Assembly (NCBI GenBank): GCA_963699175.1
Contig: OY969418.1
Span: forward strand, 6,696,001-6,760,000
Length of the DNA stretch: 64,000 nucleotides
Direction: 5' to 3'
From: JACPYM01 sp963699175
GTDB taxonomy: Bacteria > Acidobacteriota > Blastocatellia > RBC074
The notes under the pieces were generated by a model. The model was given only the letters and a program-made list of their open reading frames with translations. It ran no database searches and was not told the DNA's origin. A program made the translations under genes and the position numbers. Below are positions 35,427 through 44,809 of the stretch, piece by piece (positions within the stretch are counted from its first letter, which is position 1; each line of letters opens with the position of its first letter).

Positions 35427-36010
35427 CCGGATTTTTCTTTTCAATAAAGCAGGTCAGTCGCACCTCTCCTGCCCTTATTTTCAAAGCTTTTGAAATTTGT
35501 TACTGCTGCGGCACAAACAGTTGAAGAGAATCGCTTGAGCGCACATTGCGAGGCGGTGTTTTAATATTGTTTTTACAGCGTTTCGTTGTTCTGTCTGCTA
35601 CAATCGCCCCGCTTGAAAGGTTGATTGAGTAACTAACGAGTTGACTGGCCAAGCAGCTTTGTTAGTTGACCCGTTTGACCGATTCTTTCATACGACTCAC
35701 TCTGCAGCAGATTGGGTCTTCATTCCCGGCTGCCCTGTTTCACGCAGTCCCCCTACTTTATAGGTGGAGCCATTTACCCAGGCCAATGCCCACTGCCTAC
35801 CTTGTGAAACTGCCGTGGTAATCACGTTGAGCGTGCTGGTTAGCTGATGCTACTGAGCGGCAGATCGCACTCAGTGTGTCTAGCCGAGATGTGCGCATTT
35901 GCAACGCGATTTTCGCTTGTCCGAGCAAGCGTTCGGACATGTCTTCTGGCCGGAGTGTGCCCGCAAGCGCACTCCATTCCTCAATATTTCACGACAAGGA
36001 GTATTCAATC
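35427..36010. other. Intergenic region, no structure seen
   Basis: These 584 bases lie between coaBC and a secreted protein gene. A TACAAT near 35599 might be a -10, but no good -35 pairs with it (TTTACA is 21 bases away). I see no RNA gene or palindrome. Two thirds of the region may be a long leader of the next gene. Confidence 0.45.
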
Positions 36011-37000
36011 ATGTTGAAAAGCAGCTTATGGTTTTCTCTGCGTGCCCTATTGACCCTGACAGCCTTCGCCACTTTGGTGTTGGCAGCGGAACCTGACCAG
36101 AATGATAACCGCCAGGCTAAGCCGAGCGATCAAGCTATCGGTTCGGTACTGGTCTATAACTACTACACATCCAATGCGGCTGACGCGAGCACTCAGAACA
36201 CTCGTTTCAGCATAACCAATACCAACAGGCAGGAGGCGGTGGCGGTACACATTTTCTTTATCACCGCTGATTGTACGACGGCTGATTCGTTTATCTGTCT
36301 TACGCCAAATCAGACCGCGAGCTTTCTCGCTTCGGATGTTGATCCAGGCTCGACCGGCTACGTCATCGCGATGGCCACAGACCAACTCACCGGCTGCCCA
36401 ATCAGCTTCAATCATCTGACGGGCAGCGAGGCGGTCAAGCTGCCGAGCGGCCATGCAGCTAGCCTGAGCGCCGTAGCCATCCCGGCGCTTTACAACGGCA
36501 AGTTGAAAAAGTGCAACGCGAACACGCCGTTAGCTACGCTGGATTTTGATGGCAAGGAATATGCACAACTGCCCAGGCAATTGATCTTGGACACAATAGG
36601 GAGCGTGGCTGACGGCAATTCGACCTTGCTGATCGTCAACAGCCTGAGTGGGAATTTGGCAACGGGGATGACACCCATTGGCCCGCTTTTTGGCGTCCTG
36701 TCTGATGACACAGAGAACGTGTTCAGCTTCATTACTACTGCTGGCTGCCAGTTTGCGCGGACGCTTTCCAATAGTTTTCCAGCTATCGTCCCAGTCTTTT
36801 CAGCGGTCATTCCGAGTGGGCGTACTGGTTGGATGCAAGTTTTCCCAACGCGGACAGGCATCGCTGTAATGGGTGCATCGCTTAACTTCAACCCAGGCGC
36901 GGGTGCTAACCCCGCACGCTTCAACGGCGGGCATAACCTGCAATTCCTGGGCTTCACCGACTCGCAACTCACTGCCCCGATCTTCCCACCGTCTTGCTAG
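36011..37000 (+). CDS. Secreted protein made of a novel domain shared with the 1.6-4.6 kb protein
   Basis: The ATG at 36011 follows AAGGAG by about ten bases; the 329-residue product has a signal peptide ending near VLAAE. Residues 43-329 align along their length with residues about 690-979 of the protein at 1638-4577. Shared blocks are GSVLVYN, NTRxxITNTN, CLTPNQT, FLASDxDPGxTGY, GCPxxFN, VKLxSGHAAxLSA, ADGNxTL, LFGxLxDDxEN, NFNPxAG, GHNL and PIFPPxC. The C-terminus is a cysteine in both. There is nothing else in the protein, so this is the domain in stand-alone form. Function unknown; a cell-surface beta-sandwich is inferred. Confidence 0.85.
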   Translation: MLKSSLWFSLRALLTLTAFATLVLAAEPDQNDNRQAKPSDQAIGSVLVYNYYTSNAADASTQNTRFSITNTNRQEAVAVHIFFITADCTTADSFICLTPNQTASFLASDVDPGSTGYVIAMATDQLTGCPISFNHLTGSEAVKLPSGHAASLSAVAIPALYNGKLKKCNANTPLATLDFDGKEYAQLPRQLILDTIGSVADGNSTLLIVNSLSGNLATGMTPIGPLFGVLSDDTENVFSFITTAGCQFARTLSNSFPAIVPVFSAVIPSGRTGWMQVFPTRTGIAVMGASLNFNPGAGANPARFNGGHNLQFLGFTDSQLTAPIFPPSC

Positions 37001-37030
37001 AGCAGGAGCGCTTAGCAAGCAGCGTATAAA

Positions 37031-37079
37031 TCACGAGGGCGCGGAGAAGGTACGTTTACCAATCCCCGCGCCCTCGTGA
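37031..37079. terminator. 14-bp palindrome after the secreted protein gene
   Basis: TCACGAGGGCGCGG (37031-37044) and CCGCGCCCTCGTGA (37066-37079) are perfect complements around a 21-base loop with its own small hairpin GGTA-TACC. It lies 30 bases past the stop at 37000. A terminator or repeat; no T-tract. Confidence 0.55.
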
Positions 37080-37122
37080 CGCGAGTTGTCCCTGACTGGC
37101 GGGTTTTGCTAAAGTCGCGGCT

Positions 37123-38043
37123 ATGGATGAACGTGCAGAACTGCTCGACCTGATTCAGCAGGCCAAAGAGCACTTGCTCTATTACCAAGAACTCGGCATT
37201 ACACACATCGGCGCGCGCGAAGAGCCGCAACTTAGCATGCCAATCGTCGCGCCCACTCCTGCTGCGCCCAAAGGTGTGGCCGCCGAAACGGAAAGCGCCA
37301 ATCCTACGCCGCAGGTCGCCCGCGCATCCGAAGCACCACTGATCCGCCCCCACGTTGAAAACCTCTCCGCTGCGCCGCCAGCGGATAACCTAGTTGCTCC
37401 AATGAATACGAATCAAGCACCGGAATTACCTTCGCTCTTTGGCGAGCCAAGCACACCGCCGACATCCAATGCCACGGAAACGCTCGAAGACATCCGCCGC
37501 GATCTAGGCGAGTGCCAACGCTGCAAACTCTGGACGACGCGCACGAACATTGTGTTTGGCGAAGGCAGCCCGCAGGCAGAGTTGATGTTTGTCGGCGAAG
37601 CCCCCGGCGCTGACGAAGACGCGACGGGCCGCCCGTTTGTCGGACGCGCCGGGCAATTGCTGACCAAAATGATCGAAGCGATTGGCCTGAAGCGCGAAGA
37701 CGTTTACATAGCTAACATCCTCAAATCGCGTCCACCCGGCAACCGCAACCCGGAAGCCGATGAGACCAAAGCGTGCAAGCCGTTCCTGCTACGCCAAATC
37801 GCAACTATCAAACCGAAGTTGATCGTCACGCTGGGTAATCCGGCTACGCAGGGCTTGCTTGAAACCAAAGTCGGCATCACCAAAATACGTGGCGAATTTC
37901 AGCCTTATCCGCGTTTCCCTGGCATTTACGTATTGCCGACGTTTCATCCGGCCTATTTGCTGCGTTCACCGGATAAGAAGCGCGAGGCGTGGGATGATTT
38001 GAAGAAGGTGCGGGCGTTTTTGCGTGGGGAGATTGAGTTGTGA
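37123..38043 (+). CDS. Family 4 uracil-DNA glycosylase
   Basis: The 306-residue protein has an Ala/Pro/Thr-rich N-terminal tail (residues 20-110) before the family 4 UDG core. The core has the CQRC pair near 131-134, GEAPGADEDATGRPFVGRAGQLL, NRNPE, and the HPAYLLR motif near 283. Family 4 enzymes bind a [4Fe-4S] cluster with four cysteines. The position of the third ligand reads LKSRPP, with Ser in place of Cys, while the fourth (ETKACKPF) is present. It removes uracil from DNA if active. Confidence 0.88.
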   Translation: MDERAELLDLIQQAKEHLLYYQELGITHIGAREEPQLSMPIVAPTPAAPKGVAAETESANPTPQVARASEAPLIRPHVENLSAAPPADNLVAPMNTNQAPELPSLFGEPSTPPTSNATETLEDIRRDLGECQRCKLWTTRTNIVFGEGSPQAELMFVGEAPGADEDATGRPFVGRAGQLLTKMIEAIGLKREDVYIANILKSRPPGNRNPEADETKACKPFLLRQIATIKPKLIVTLGNPATQGLLETKVGITKIRGEFQPYPRFPGIYVLPTFHPAYLLRSPDKKREAWDDLKKVRAFLRGEIEL

Positions 38044-38081
38044 AAGAGTGAAAGGGAAAGAAACCAATTCTTTTCGTAGCT

Positions 38082-39350
38082 TCATCCTTTTGCCCTTTCA
38101 ACTTTATCGCTAGTCGCCAGTGCCGCCAGCGCCAAAAATAATTGCGCATTTGCCGTAACCTGTAAATTGAACTCCACGAAGCTATGCACGGCAATAGCGA
38201 AACAGCCCGTCAGCGCGCCAAGCACAATCGCGCGTCGTTGTTGATCGCGCGTGTTGAGCGCGGTGAACCCACGCACAAAGAGCAGCACAACAAAAGCCAA
38301 TGCCAACAATCCTCCAAGCAACCCGGCGTCAGCCAGTATCTGCAAATAATCGTTATGTGCTTGTTCGACCCGTTGCGAGCCGGAACTGGGATCGTAGCGC
38401 GTGTAAGCGAATTGAAACGCGCCCAGTCCGACACCCATGACAGGATGGTCTTTGATAAGTCGCCAGCTTGCGCCCCAAATGTCGCGGCGGCTGTAACGTT
38501 CAAAGCTGTCGTTGGGATTGGCCGCTGCGCTGCCAGCTTCTTTTTCCAGTTGCGTGAAGTTGGCGACCAAGCCTTCCGAACCGACCAGAAAGATCGAACC
38601 GATGATCGTGGCTGCTGCCAGCAGCAAAGCGCCAACGGTGCGGAGCAAAGCGCCTTGTTTGCCTTTGTTACTTGAACCCGGCGCAGCAATGACGATCAGA
38701 AAGACCAATTCCGCCATCAGCGCCAACACGCCGCCGCGCGAGGCCGACACCACCAGCCCGGCGCACATCAACAGCAACGCGCTGCCATACACCGCCAGCC
38801 ATTCGCGCCGCGCGCCGCGCCCAATCAACAAACCGCCCGCCAGTCCGCTACCCATTTCAAGAAAGCCCGCGAAATGGTTGCGGTTGACGAAGGGGCCAAA
38901 CGTCGCGCGTTGCCATAGCAGTTTGCCCGCATAACTTTGCCCGATACCGATGAGCGCGATCAGCGCACAAACGGCGATGATGACTTTGACAGCCAGACTG
39001 CGCCGTTCGTCAGTGTTGACGAAGGTGGCGAAGAGCAAGAAGAAGAGCAGCGAGGCCAGGATTTTTACGGCGGCTTGTTGCGTTGCATAGCTCGAATAAC
39101 TGAGCCGCAAGCCGAGTTGCGCAACTGCGAGCAACAACAAACCGAGCAACGGCCAGGTGAGCGGGTTATCGGAGATAGTCAACCGGCCTGTGCGCAACGT
39201 TTCGACGCCCCATAACAGCGCGAGAGCAAAGATAAGTAATTCCCAGAGCGTAATTGACCAAGGTTCGACTGTGCCGTAGGGCAGCGGAGTGAGTGTCAGC
39301 AACAGGAGCAGTGCGACAAAGATCAGCTTGTTGGTGAAGGTTGTTTGCAT
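38082..39350 (-). CDS. O-antigen ligase/polymerase-family membrane protein
   Basis: I start at the ATG at 39350 (422 residues); an upstream extension to 39479 is an Arg-rich translation of a palindrome. The protein has about ten hydrophobic segments and the Wzy_C/O-antigen ligase landmarks: a periplasmic loop with NRNHFAGFLEMGSGL and the downstream MGVGLGAFQFAYTRYDP, then VEQAHNDYLQILADAGLLGGLLAL. A role in glycan polymerisation or ligation at the inner membrane fits the neighbouring cluster. Its gene runs opposite to the main cluster. Confidence 0.87.
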   Translation of the reverse strand: MQTTFTNKLIFVALLLLLTLTPLPYGTVEPWSITLWELLIFALALLWGVETLRTGRLTISDNPLTWPLLGLLLLAVAQLGLRLSYSSYATQQAAVKILASLLFFLLFATFVNTDERRSLAVKVIIAVCALIALIGIGQSYAGKLLWQRATFGPFVNRNHFAGFLEMGSGLAGGLLIGRGARREWLAVYGSALLLMCAGLVVSASRGGVLALMAELVFLIVIAAPGSSNKGKQGALLRTVGALLLAAATIIGSIFLVGSEGLVANFTQLEKEAGSAAANPNDSFERYSRRDIWGASWRLIKDHPVMGVGLGAFQFAYTRYDPSSGSQRVEQAHNDYLQILADAGLLGGLLALAFVVLLFVRGFTALNTRDQQRRAIVLGALTGCFAIAVHSFVEFNLQVTANAQLFLALAALATSDKVERAKG

Positions 39351-39362
39351 CTTGTTTGGTCG

Positions 39363-39467
39363 AGCCTGGGAGCGCACGCGGCTCGCGTGCGACGTTTGGG
39401 GTTTGATCCGTTGACCGGAATGTATGCTACGCGGAACTCGCACGCGAGCCGCGTGCGCTCCCAGGCT
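39363..39467. repeat. 30-bp perfect palindrome touching a stop codon
   Basis: Arms 39363-39392 and 39438-39467 are perfectly complementary over 30 bp. The right arm ends on the last base of the TAA stop (minus strand, 39467-39469) of the TPR gene. The arm starts AGCCTGGGAGCGCACGCGG, the same leading block (CTGGGAGCGCA) as the element at 17032-17114. Confidence 0.85.
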
Positions 39468-40783
39468 TATTGAGCGCACTTCATCAGCTTGAAATCATCC
39501 AGCCACAACCGGCCTGTCAGCGGGCAGGGCGGCTCGGCGCAAGGCAAACGCTGCACGCGCACAGTCACGGCTTCCGTTTCAGCCTTGGTGGTGAAGTGCA
39601 ACACAGTCTCTTTCCAATCGTTGTTGCCGTTTGGCAGCGGCGCAGTTGACACGCCCAAGCGGTTTTCATTCGCCGCATCAACCACGCTGATGAGCGGCGT
39701 ACTCAGGCTTTGCAAGGCTTCGGTGCGCGCGGTAAAGCGCAGACAGTAGCCCGTGTTGGGCTGCACCGGCACGGTTTGTGTAGCGAGGATGAGCGTCGGG
39801 TTTTCCGCTAGGTCGAATTTGAAGCGCAGACTCAATTGTCCGGCGGCGTGTGTCTGTTGATCGAGCGTGACAGTCACGCCGCGCGGTGAGCCGATGCGCC
39901 AGGCAAACAATGGCAGTGAAGTGGCCGGATCGAAATTCTGCTCGAAGCCGCCGTTGGCCAACCACGAGCCGTCATCAGGACGCGGCAGGCTGGCATCATT
40001 GAGAGAGCGCGAGAGTTCGGCAGCGGCTTTGAAGCGGCCTGCGCTGGTCAATGCTGTGACGAGTTTGATGGTCTCTGCTGTGCTGTGCGGGGCGCTCGCG
40101 CGCCAGAGGGCCAGGGCTTCATCCACGCGACTGCGTGTGATGAGCAGGGCGGCGAGTTGTCCGCGCGTTTCGTTAGTGGGGGCCAGCGCCTGTGTGATCG
40201 CCGCAGTATTGCCAGCGTAGGTGTTCCAGGCGTAATCGAAGACCAGCCACAGCGCCGCCGGGCGCGTGCGCAAGGCGGCGCGCAAAGCGGCAAAGGCCGC
40301 CGCTTGGTCGCCCGTGCGCAGCAAGTGATTGCCCAAGCCCCATTGCGTCTCGAAATGGTTGGGCGCAAGTTGTGCGGCGCGTTCAAAGGCGGCGCGTGCT
40401 TCACTCGACGCGTCATTGCGTTCCAGTGCGCGACCCAGCGTGAGCCAAAGGCGATAGTCCGATGGACTCAGGCGCGCGGCTTCGCGCAATTCAGTGATGG
40501 CAGTTTGTAGATAAGCTTCGTTCTGCTCCGCCGCCGCCGCGGTCAAATAAACCCCGCCGCGTTGCCAGCGCACCAGAGGATCGTGAGGCGCATACCTGAC
40601 GGCAGCGTCTGCGCCCGCGCGGCGCGCTTCGTCGGAAAGATTCGGATTGCGCTCGACGTAAGTAGCGTAGCCGTCCCCGACCGCGGCGCGGCTGATGGTC
40701 AGCATAAGCCAGCCGAGCACTCCGGCTAGCGCAAGCAGCAGCGCCAAGCGCAATCCCACAGGACGAATTGGAATGGAGATCAT
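39467..40783 (-). CDS. TPR protein linked to polysaccharide synthesis
   Basis: The start chosen at 40783 gives 438 residues; a 29-codon extension upstream is possible. One N-terminal membrane helix (LRLALLLALAGVLGWLMLTI) precedes TPR-like helices over residues about 60-260 (AAFERAAQLAPNHFETQWGLG, TAITELREAARLSPSDYRLW). The C-terminal 170 residues form a beta-sandwich, carbohydrate-binding-module-like region (WLANGGFEQNFDP, LSLRFKFDLAENP, WLDDFKLMKC). It is followed 116 bases downstream by the O-antigen ligase gene, so both are probably one transcript. Confidence 0.82.
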   Translation of the reverse strand: MISIPIRPVGLRLALLLALAGVLGWLMLTISRAAVGDGYATYVERNPNLSDEARRAGADAAVRYAPHDPLVRWQRGGVYLTAAAAEQNEAYLQTAITELREAARLSPSDYRLWLTLGRALERNDASSEARAAFERAAQLAPNHFETQWGLGNHLLRTGDQAAAFAALRAALRTRPAALWLVFDYAWNTYAGNTAAITQALAPTNETRGQLAALLITRSRVDEALALWRASAPHSTAETIKLVTALTSAGRFKAAAELSRSLNDASLPRPDDGSWLANGGFEQNFDPATSLPLFAWRIGSPRGVTVTLDQQTHAAGQLSLRFKFDLAENPTLILATQTVPVQPNTGYCLRFTARTEALQSLSTPLISVVDAANENRLGVSTAPLPNGNNDWKETVLHFTTKAETEAVTVRVQRLPCAEPPCPLTGRLWLDDFKLMKCAQ

Positions 40784-41157
40784 AACGGGCAGAGAGGCTA
40801 GCCGATTCGCACGGTAACGGCAAGGTAAGTGAGAAATGAAAGCCAAGCAATCAAATTGACAGTCAACCACCCTTCAGCGATACTGAGGCACCGAATTAGA
40901 GCCAAGAGATCGTTGCAATACGTGCTGTTTGTTGCCTGTGCCAAACGGTGGCTGCAGGAGTTTTTATGGATGCTGGCGAGACGTTCAGCGAGGTTGGGCT
41001 TTTCACCCGATGCCAGCCCCGCGCGAAGCGGATTTCGGCGAGTCTGCTTCGTTGTTATTCATCACCCTCACATTGCAAATGCATTGAAGACATCTGGCCG
41101 GGAAGGCCAGTTCCCCTAAAGCTGACAACTTGACTGCGTGCCTGACGAGGAAAGTTT
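40784..41157. other. Divergent intergenic region and long leader of the polysaccharide operon
   Basis: These 374 bases lie between the minus-strand TPR gene and the plus-strand Wza-like gene. A plus-strand promoter candidate is at 40856-40884, which gives a leader of about 265 bases. A 6-bp hairpin with a 5-base loop (41094-41110) lies near the gene start. Confidence 0.5.
40856..40884 (+). promoter_or_regulatory. Candidate sigma-70 promoter of the polysaccharide operon
   Basis: TTGACA (40856-40861) is a perfect -35. After 17 bases comes GATACT (40879-40884), with four of six -10 positions kept including the key second A and last T. It points to the cluster starting at 41158. Confidence 0.5.
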
Positions 41158-42225
41158 ATGTTACGCAAAGTAGGTCTGTTCTCTCTGCGGATTGGTACAG
41201 CGGCTTGCTTGCTTGTGGCAGCCGTGTGGGCGCAACAACAGGCTGCCGAGTTACGCGCTGAACCGCGTTCGCCTGTTGCAGCGAATGCTGTAACCGAAGA
41301 TCAGCGTTATCGCATCGGCCCGGGCGACTTGATTGACGTGCGTGTCTTCGGCCACCCGGAGATGAGCGGCGAAAGGCGCGTGGACACCTTTGGGCATATC
41401 CGGTTGCCATTTCTTGAGGAGATGCAAGCGGCTTGTTTGACTGAGGCGCAACTGGCCAGAGCGATTGAGGAAAAGTACCGCAAATACTTACGCTCGCCTC
41501 AAATAGATGTGCTCATCAAAGATTACCAGAGCCAGCCCGTCGCGGTGTTGGGATCAGTGGGACACCCGGGACGCTTCCTGCTGCAACGGCGCGTGCGCTT
41601 GTTGGAGATGCTGGCGCTGGCCGGTGGTGCGAGCCTCGGCGCAGGAAGCAGCCTGCATTTGATCCGCAGCAAGGATTACGATTTCTGTTCGCAAGGCAAT
41701 CAAACAACTAAGTTATCACCGAAGCCGGAAGGAAAAGGATTGGACAGCGCACCGAAAGGCAGCAATGACGACAAGCTTTTCAACGGTACGTTTGTGGCCG
41801 TGAACCTGCGCGACCTGATGAACGGCGCGCCCGAAGCCAATCTCTTTGTCGAACCCGGCGACATCATCAGCATACCGGAAGCCGACCAGGTTTTTTTGAC
41901 GGGCGGTGTCATGCGTCCCGGCCCGATTCCGTTGCGCCAAGCGACGACGCTGTTGCAGGCAATTGGCATCGCTGGCGGATTTTATCCTGATGCGGCAAAG
42001 ACACGCATCCGCGTGTTGCGCCAAGTGCCCGGTTCAGCCGAGCGCAAAGAAGAAATCTACGATTACGAAGCTATCCAAAAGCGCAAAGCGAAAGATGTCG
42101 AGTTGCAACCCAATGACTTGGTCGAAGTGCCGAGTTCGACGGCCAAGAGTATGGGGCGTGGATTGATGGGCTTGGTTGTGCCGACGCTGGGCCAATTGCC
42201 GTTGCGCGTGATTCGACCGTATTGA
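41158..42225 (+). CDS. Wza-like outer-membrane polysaccharide export protein
   Basis: The 355-residue protein has GAGGA about eight bases before the ATG and a signal peptide to about residue 24. Residues 45-125 form the polysaccharide-export domain (YRIGPGDLIDVRVFGHPEMSG, GHIRLPFL, AIEEKYRKYL, DVLIKDYQSQPVAVLGSV). Two SLBB-like motifs follow (GHPGRFLLQRR and GGVMRPGPIPLRQATTLLQAIGIAGGF). A lipoprotein Cys is not evident. It should form the outer-membrane channel for the glycan made by this cluster. Confidence 0.92.
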   Translation: MLRKVGLFSLRIGTAACLLVAAVWAQQQAAELRAEPRSPVAANAVTEDQRYRIGPGDLIDVRVFGHPEMSGERRVDTFGHIRLPFLEEMQAACLTEAQLARAIEEKYRKYLRSPQIDVLIKDYQSQPVAVLGSVGHPGRFLLQRRVRLLEMLALAGGASLGAGSSLHLIRSKDYDFCSQGNQTTKLSPKPEGKGLDSAPKGSNDDKLFNGTFVAVNLRDLMNGAPEANLFVEPGDIISIPEADQVFLTGGVMRPGPIPLRQATTLLQAIGIAGGFYPDAAKTRIRVLRQVPGSAERKEEIYDYEAIQKRKAKDVELQPNDLVEVPSSTAKSMGRGLMGLVVPTLGQLPLRVIRPY

Positions 42226-42244
42226 ATAAACATCGCTGAAGGAA

Positions 42245-44578
42245 ATGCAAGAAGAGAATCGCAATAAATTGATGACGGTTGACGATGCCGCCGCCGCGAT
42301 GGATCTGCTGCGACGGGAGACGAACCATGACTACCGTTATGGTTACGGACGCGGCACACAGGTAGAGAGTGACGAGACGCACCTGCGCGATTACTGGCGC
42401 GTTATTCGGCGCCGCCTGTGGGTGCCAATCAGCGTCGTGATTTTAGCGGTGACCTTGACCGCGATCTACAACTTGCGCCTGCCTTCAATCTACGAAGGCG
42501 TCACCAAGATCGAGATCGAGCACGAAGACCGCATCGCCAACGTGAAAGATTTGCAGATCAACCTGGGTGGCGGCGACGATTCGCAATACATCAACACGCA
42601 GCTCAAAATTCTGCAAAGCCCGAAGATTGCCTACTTGGCAGTCAAAGCGCTCGACCTGGAACACAACAACACTTTTCTGCCGCAGTCGAAAGAAAAGGCG
42701 CAAGCCACCGGTAAGCTCGAAATCAGCAACGGCGAAAGCGACGAGAAGGCTGAGATGCAGCGGCTGATAGGTTATACAGACCTGCTCTTGGCCAATGTGG
42801 ACGTGCGTCCGGTGCGTGATACGCGGCTGATCGAGATTCGTTACCGCCATCAAGACCGCGAGATTGCGCGCAAGGTGGCCGATGCGTGGGCCGATGTTTT
42901 CATCAAAGACAGTCTCGACAATCGTTACGCAGCCAATAAAAAGTCCGGCGAGTTTCTGGAACGCAGTATCGCCGAATATCGGCTCAAGTTGCGCGAGGCT
43001 GACGAGAAGTTGCTCAACTACCGCGTCTCACATCAGGTGCTCGACTTTGGCGAGAAGGAGAATACGGTGATGGCGCGCCTGACCGCGCTCAATCAACTGC
43101 TGCTCACCGCCGAGACCGAGCGCAAGAATTTGCAGACGATTTATGAGATGAGCAAAGCAGCCTCGGACACGTCAACGCTGCCTGAAATCCAGCGCGACAC
43201 GCTCGTGCAGGAGTTGACCAGACGGCTGAGCGAGTTGCGGCAAAAACGCCAGCACCTGTTGGTCGAGTACACCGAAGAGTGGCCGGAGGTGAAGAAAAAC
43301 AGTCAGGAGATCGCCCAGATCGAAGGCGAATTGCGCGCGGCGCATCAACGTATCCTCGGCGCGCTGGAAAATCAGTATCGCGCCGCCGTGCAGAAAGAGA
43401 ATCAGTTGCGCACCGCCTTCGCGCAACAGCGCACTGAGACGATGCAACAGAACGAGGGTGCCATCAACGCCAAGATGTTACAGCAGGAAGTGGACACTAA
43501 CCGGCAGATGCTCGACAAGCTGATGCAGAGCCAGAGCCAGGTTGACATCGCCGCCGCCGGACTGCTCAAGAGCAACATCCGCGTGACCGAATATTCGCCG
43601 CTGCCGCGCGCGCCAGTTGCGCCGCGCCGCGCGCAGAACATTTTGATCAGCTTGCTGCTCGGTTTAATCGGCGGCATCGGCTTAGTGCTTTTCCTCGATT
43701 ACATCAACAACAAAGTCGAGTCGGTTGAAGACATTGATCGCTACCTGCGCTTGCCTGCGCTCGGCGTGATTCCAGTGTTTGAGCAGATGAAACAGGCGCG
43801 CAAAGCGCTCGGCAACGGCCACGGTGATAGTCAAGCTCTCACACCTGTCAGCGGGGACGGCAGCGTCATCCTGACGCAGGTCGAAGCCAATTCATCCATC
43901 GCCGAAAGCTATCGCCAACTGCGCACGTCGCTGTTGCTCTCTTCGGCTGGCCACGCCCCGCGCACACTGCTGGTGACGAGCAGCCAGCCCGCCGAAGGCA
44001 AGACGACCACCAGCGTCAATACGGCCATCTCGCTGGCGCAGACCGGCTCGGCGGTGCTCATCGTGGACGCCGATTTGCGACGCCCACGCGTGCACAAAAT
44101 TTTCGGGCTGAAGAACACGGCGGGCTTGTGCAACTACCTGGCGGGCGATTGCGACCTGGCTTCGCTGATTCAAATCGCGCTCCCGAACTTGTACGTGTTG
44201 CCGGTCGGGCCGCTGCCGCCCAACCCGGCGGAACTGCTCGGCTCAAGCAAGATGAAACAGGTCGTTGAGACACTCGCAGCCAATTTCGATTACGTCATCA
44301 TTGACTCGCCACCGGTCTCTTCCTTTGCTGACAGCCTGATTCTTTCGGCGCTGGTCGAAGGCGTGATCATTGTGGTGCGTAGCGGCTTCACCCCGCGCGA
44401 AATGGCGCAACGCACCAAAGCACATCTGCAATCAGTCGGCGCAAAAATCCTGGGCGTTGTCATCAATCAGATCAAATTGCAGCCCCACGATTACTATTAC
44501 TATTCGACCTATTACAGCCGGTACTATTACGGTTCCGGCGATGGCGCGGATAAAAAAGACGGGGCAAGTGACGATTGA
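42245..44578 (+). CDS. Wzc-like polysaccharide co-polymerase and tyrosine autokinase
   Basis: The 777-residue protein has a Wzz domain at about residues 35-130, a periplasmic coiled coil, a second membrane helix near 470 (ILISLLLGLIGGIGLVLF), and a BY-kinase domain near 560-745. The kinase shows Walker A SSQPAEGKTTTSVN near 580, Walker A' VLIVDADLRRPR and Walker B FDYVIIDSPP. The C-terminal tail has about nine tyrosines (HDYYYYSTYYSRYYYG), the usual autophosphorylation cluster. It controls chain length and export with the Wza-like protein 20 bases upstream. Confidence 0.95.
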   Translation: MQEENRNKLMTVDDAAAAMDLLRRETNHDYRYGYGRGTQVESDETHLRDYWRVIRRRLWVPISVVILAVTLTAIYNLRLPSIYEGVTKIEIEHEDRIANVKDLQINLGGGDDSQYINTQLKILQSPKIAYLAVKALDLEHNNTFLPQSKEKAQATGKLEISNGESDEKAEMQRLIGYTDLLLANVDVRPVRDTRLIEIRYRHQDREIARKVADAWADVFIKDSLDNRYAANKKSGEFLERSIAEYRLKLREADEKLLNYRVSHQVLDFGEKENTVMARLTALNQLLLTAETERKNLQTIYEMSKAASDTSTLPEIQRDTLVQELTRRLSELRQKRQHLLVEYTEEWPEVKKNSQEIAQIEGELRAAHQRILGALENQYRAAVQKENQLRTAFAQQRTETMQQNEGAINAKMLQQEVDTNRQMLDKLMQSQSQVDIAAAGLLKSNIRVTEYSPLPRAPVAPRRAQNILISLLLGLIGGIGLVLFLDYINNKVESVEDIDRYLRLPALGVIPVFEQMKQARKALGNGHGDSQALTPVSGDGSVILTQVEANSSIAESYRQLRTSLLLSSAGHAPRTLLVTSSQPAEGKTTTSVNTAISLAQTGSAVLIVDADLRRPRVHKIFGLKNTAGLCNYLAGDCDLASLIQIALPNLYVLPVGPLPPNPAELLGSSKMKQVVETLAANFDYVIIDSPPVSSFADSLILSALVEGVIIVVRSGFTPREMAQRTKAHLQSVGAKILGVVINQIKLQPHDYYYYSTYYSRYYYGSGDGADKKDGASDD

Positions 44579-44586
44579 GATTACGC

Positions 44587-44660
44587 GCGTGTTTGTAGTT
44601 CCGCCTACAAGGCGGTTAAGCCGCTAATTAAAACTAGCCGCCTGAAGGCTACAAACACGC
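44587..44660. repeat. Inverted repeat after the tyrosine kinase gene
   Basis: GCGTGTTTGTAG (44587-44598) and CTACAAACACGC (44649-44660) are perfect complements; inside is a small hairpin with a three-base loop (44601-44615). It lies in the 231-base gap before the amidotransferase gene, and could be a terminator or a dispersed repeat. Confidence 0.7.
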
Positions 44661-44809
44661 TGCTGCCATTTCCCCTGTCCCCAACGCGCTACCCTTCATT
44701 TTTCTGACGCTGCCTCGACACGAGGTTTCCTTGAAGGTTTGCAAGCTGACGGGATGCGTGTGCGCACTCACCAAGCTTGTAAATCAACACGCCACGCAGC
44801 AATTGGTTT

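Noticed and set aside
35572..35604. Promoter TTTACA/TACAAT before the secreted protein gene
   Set aside because: The spacer is 21 bases, too long for a usual sigma-70 promoter.
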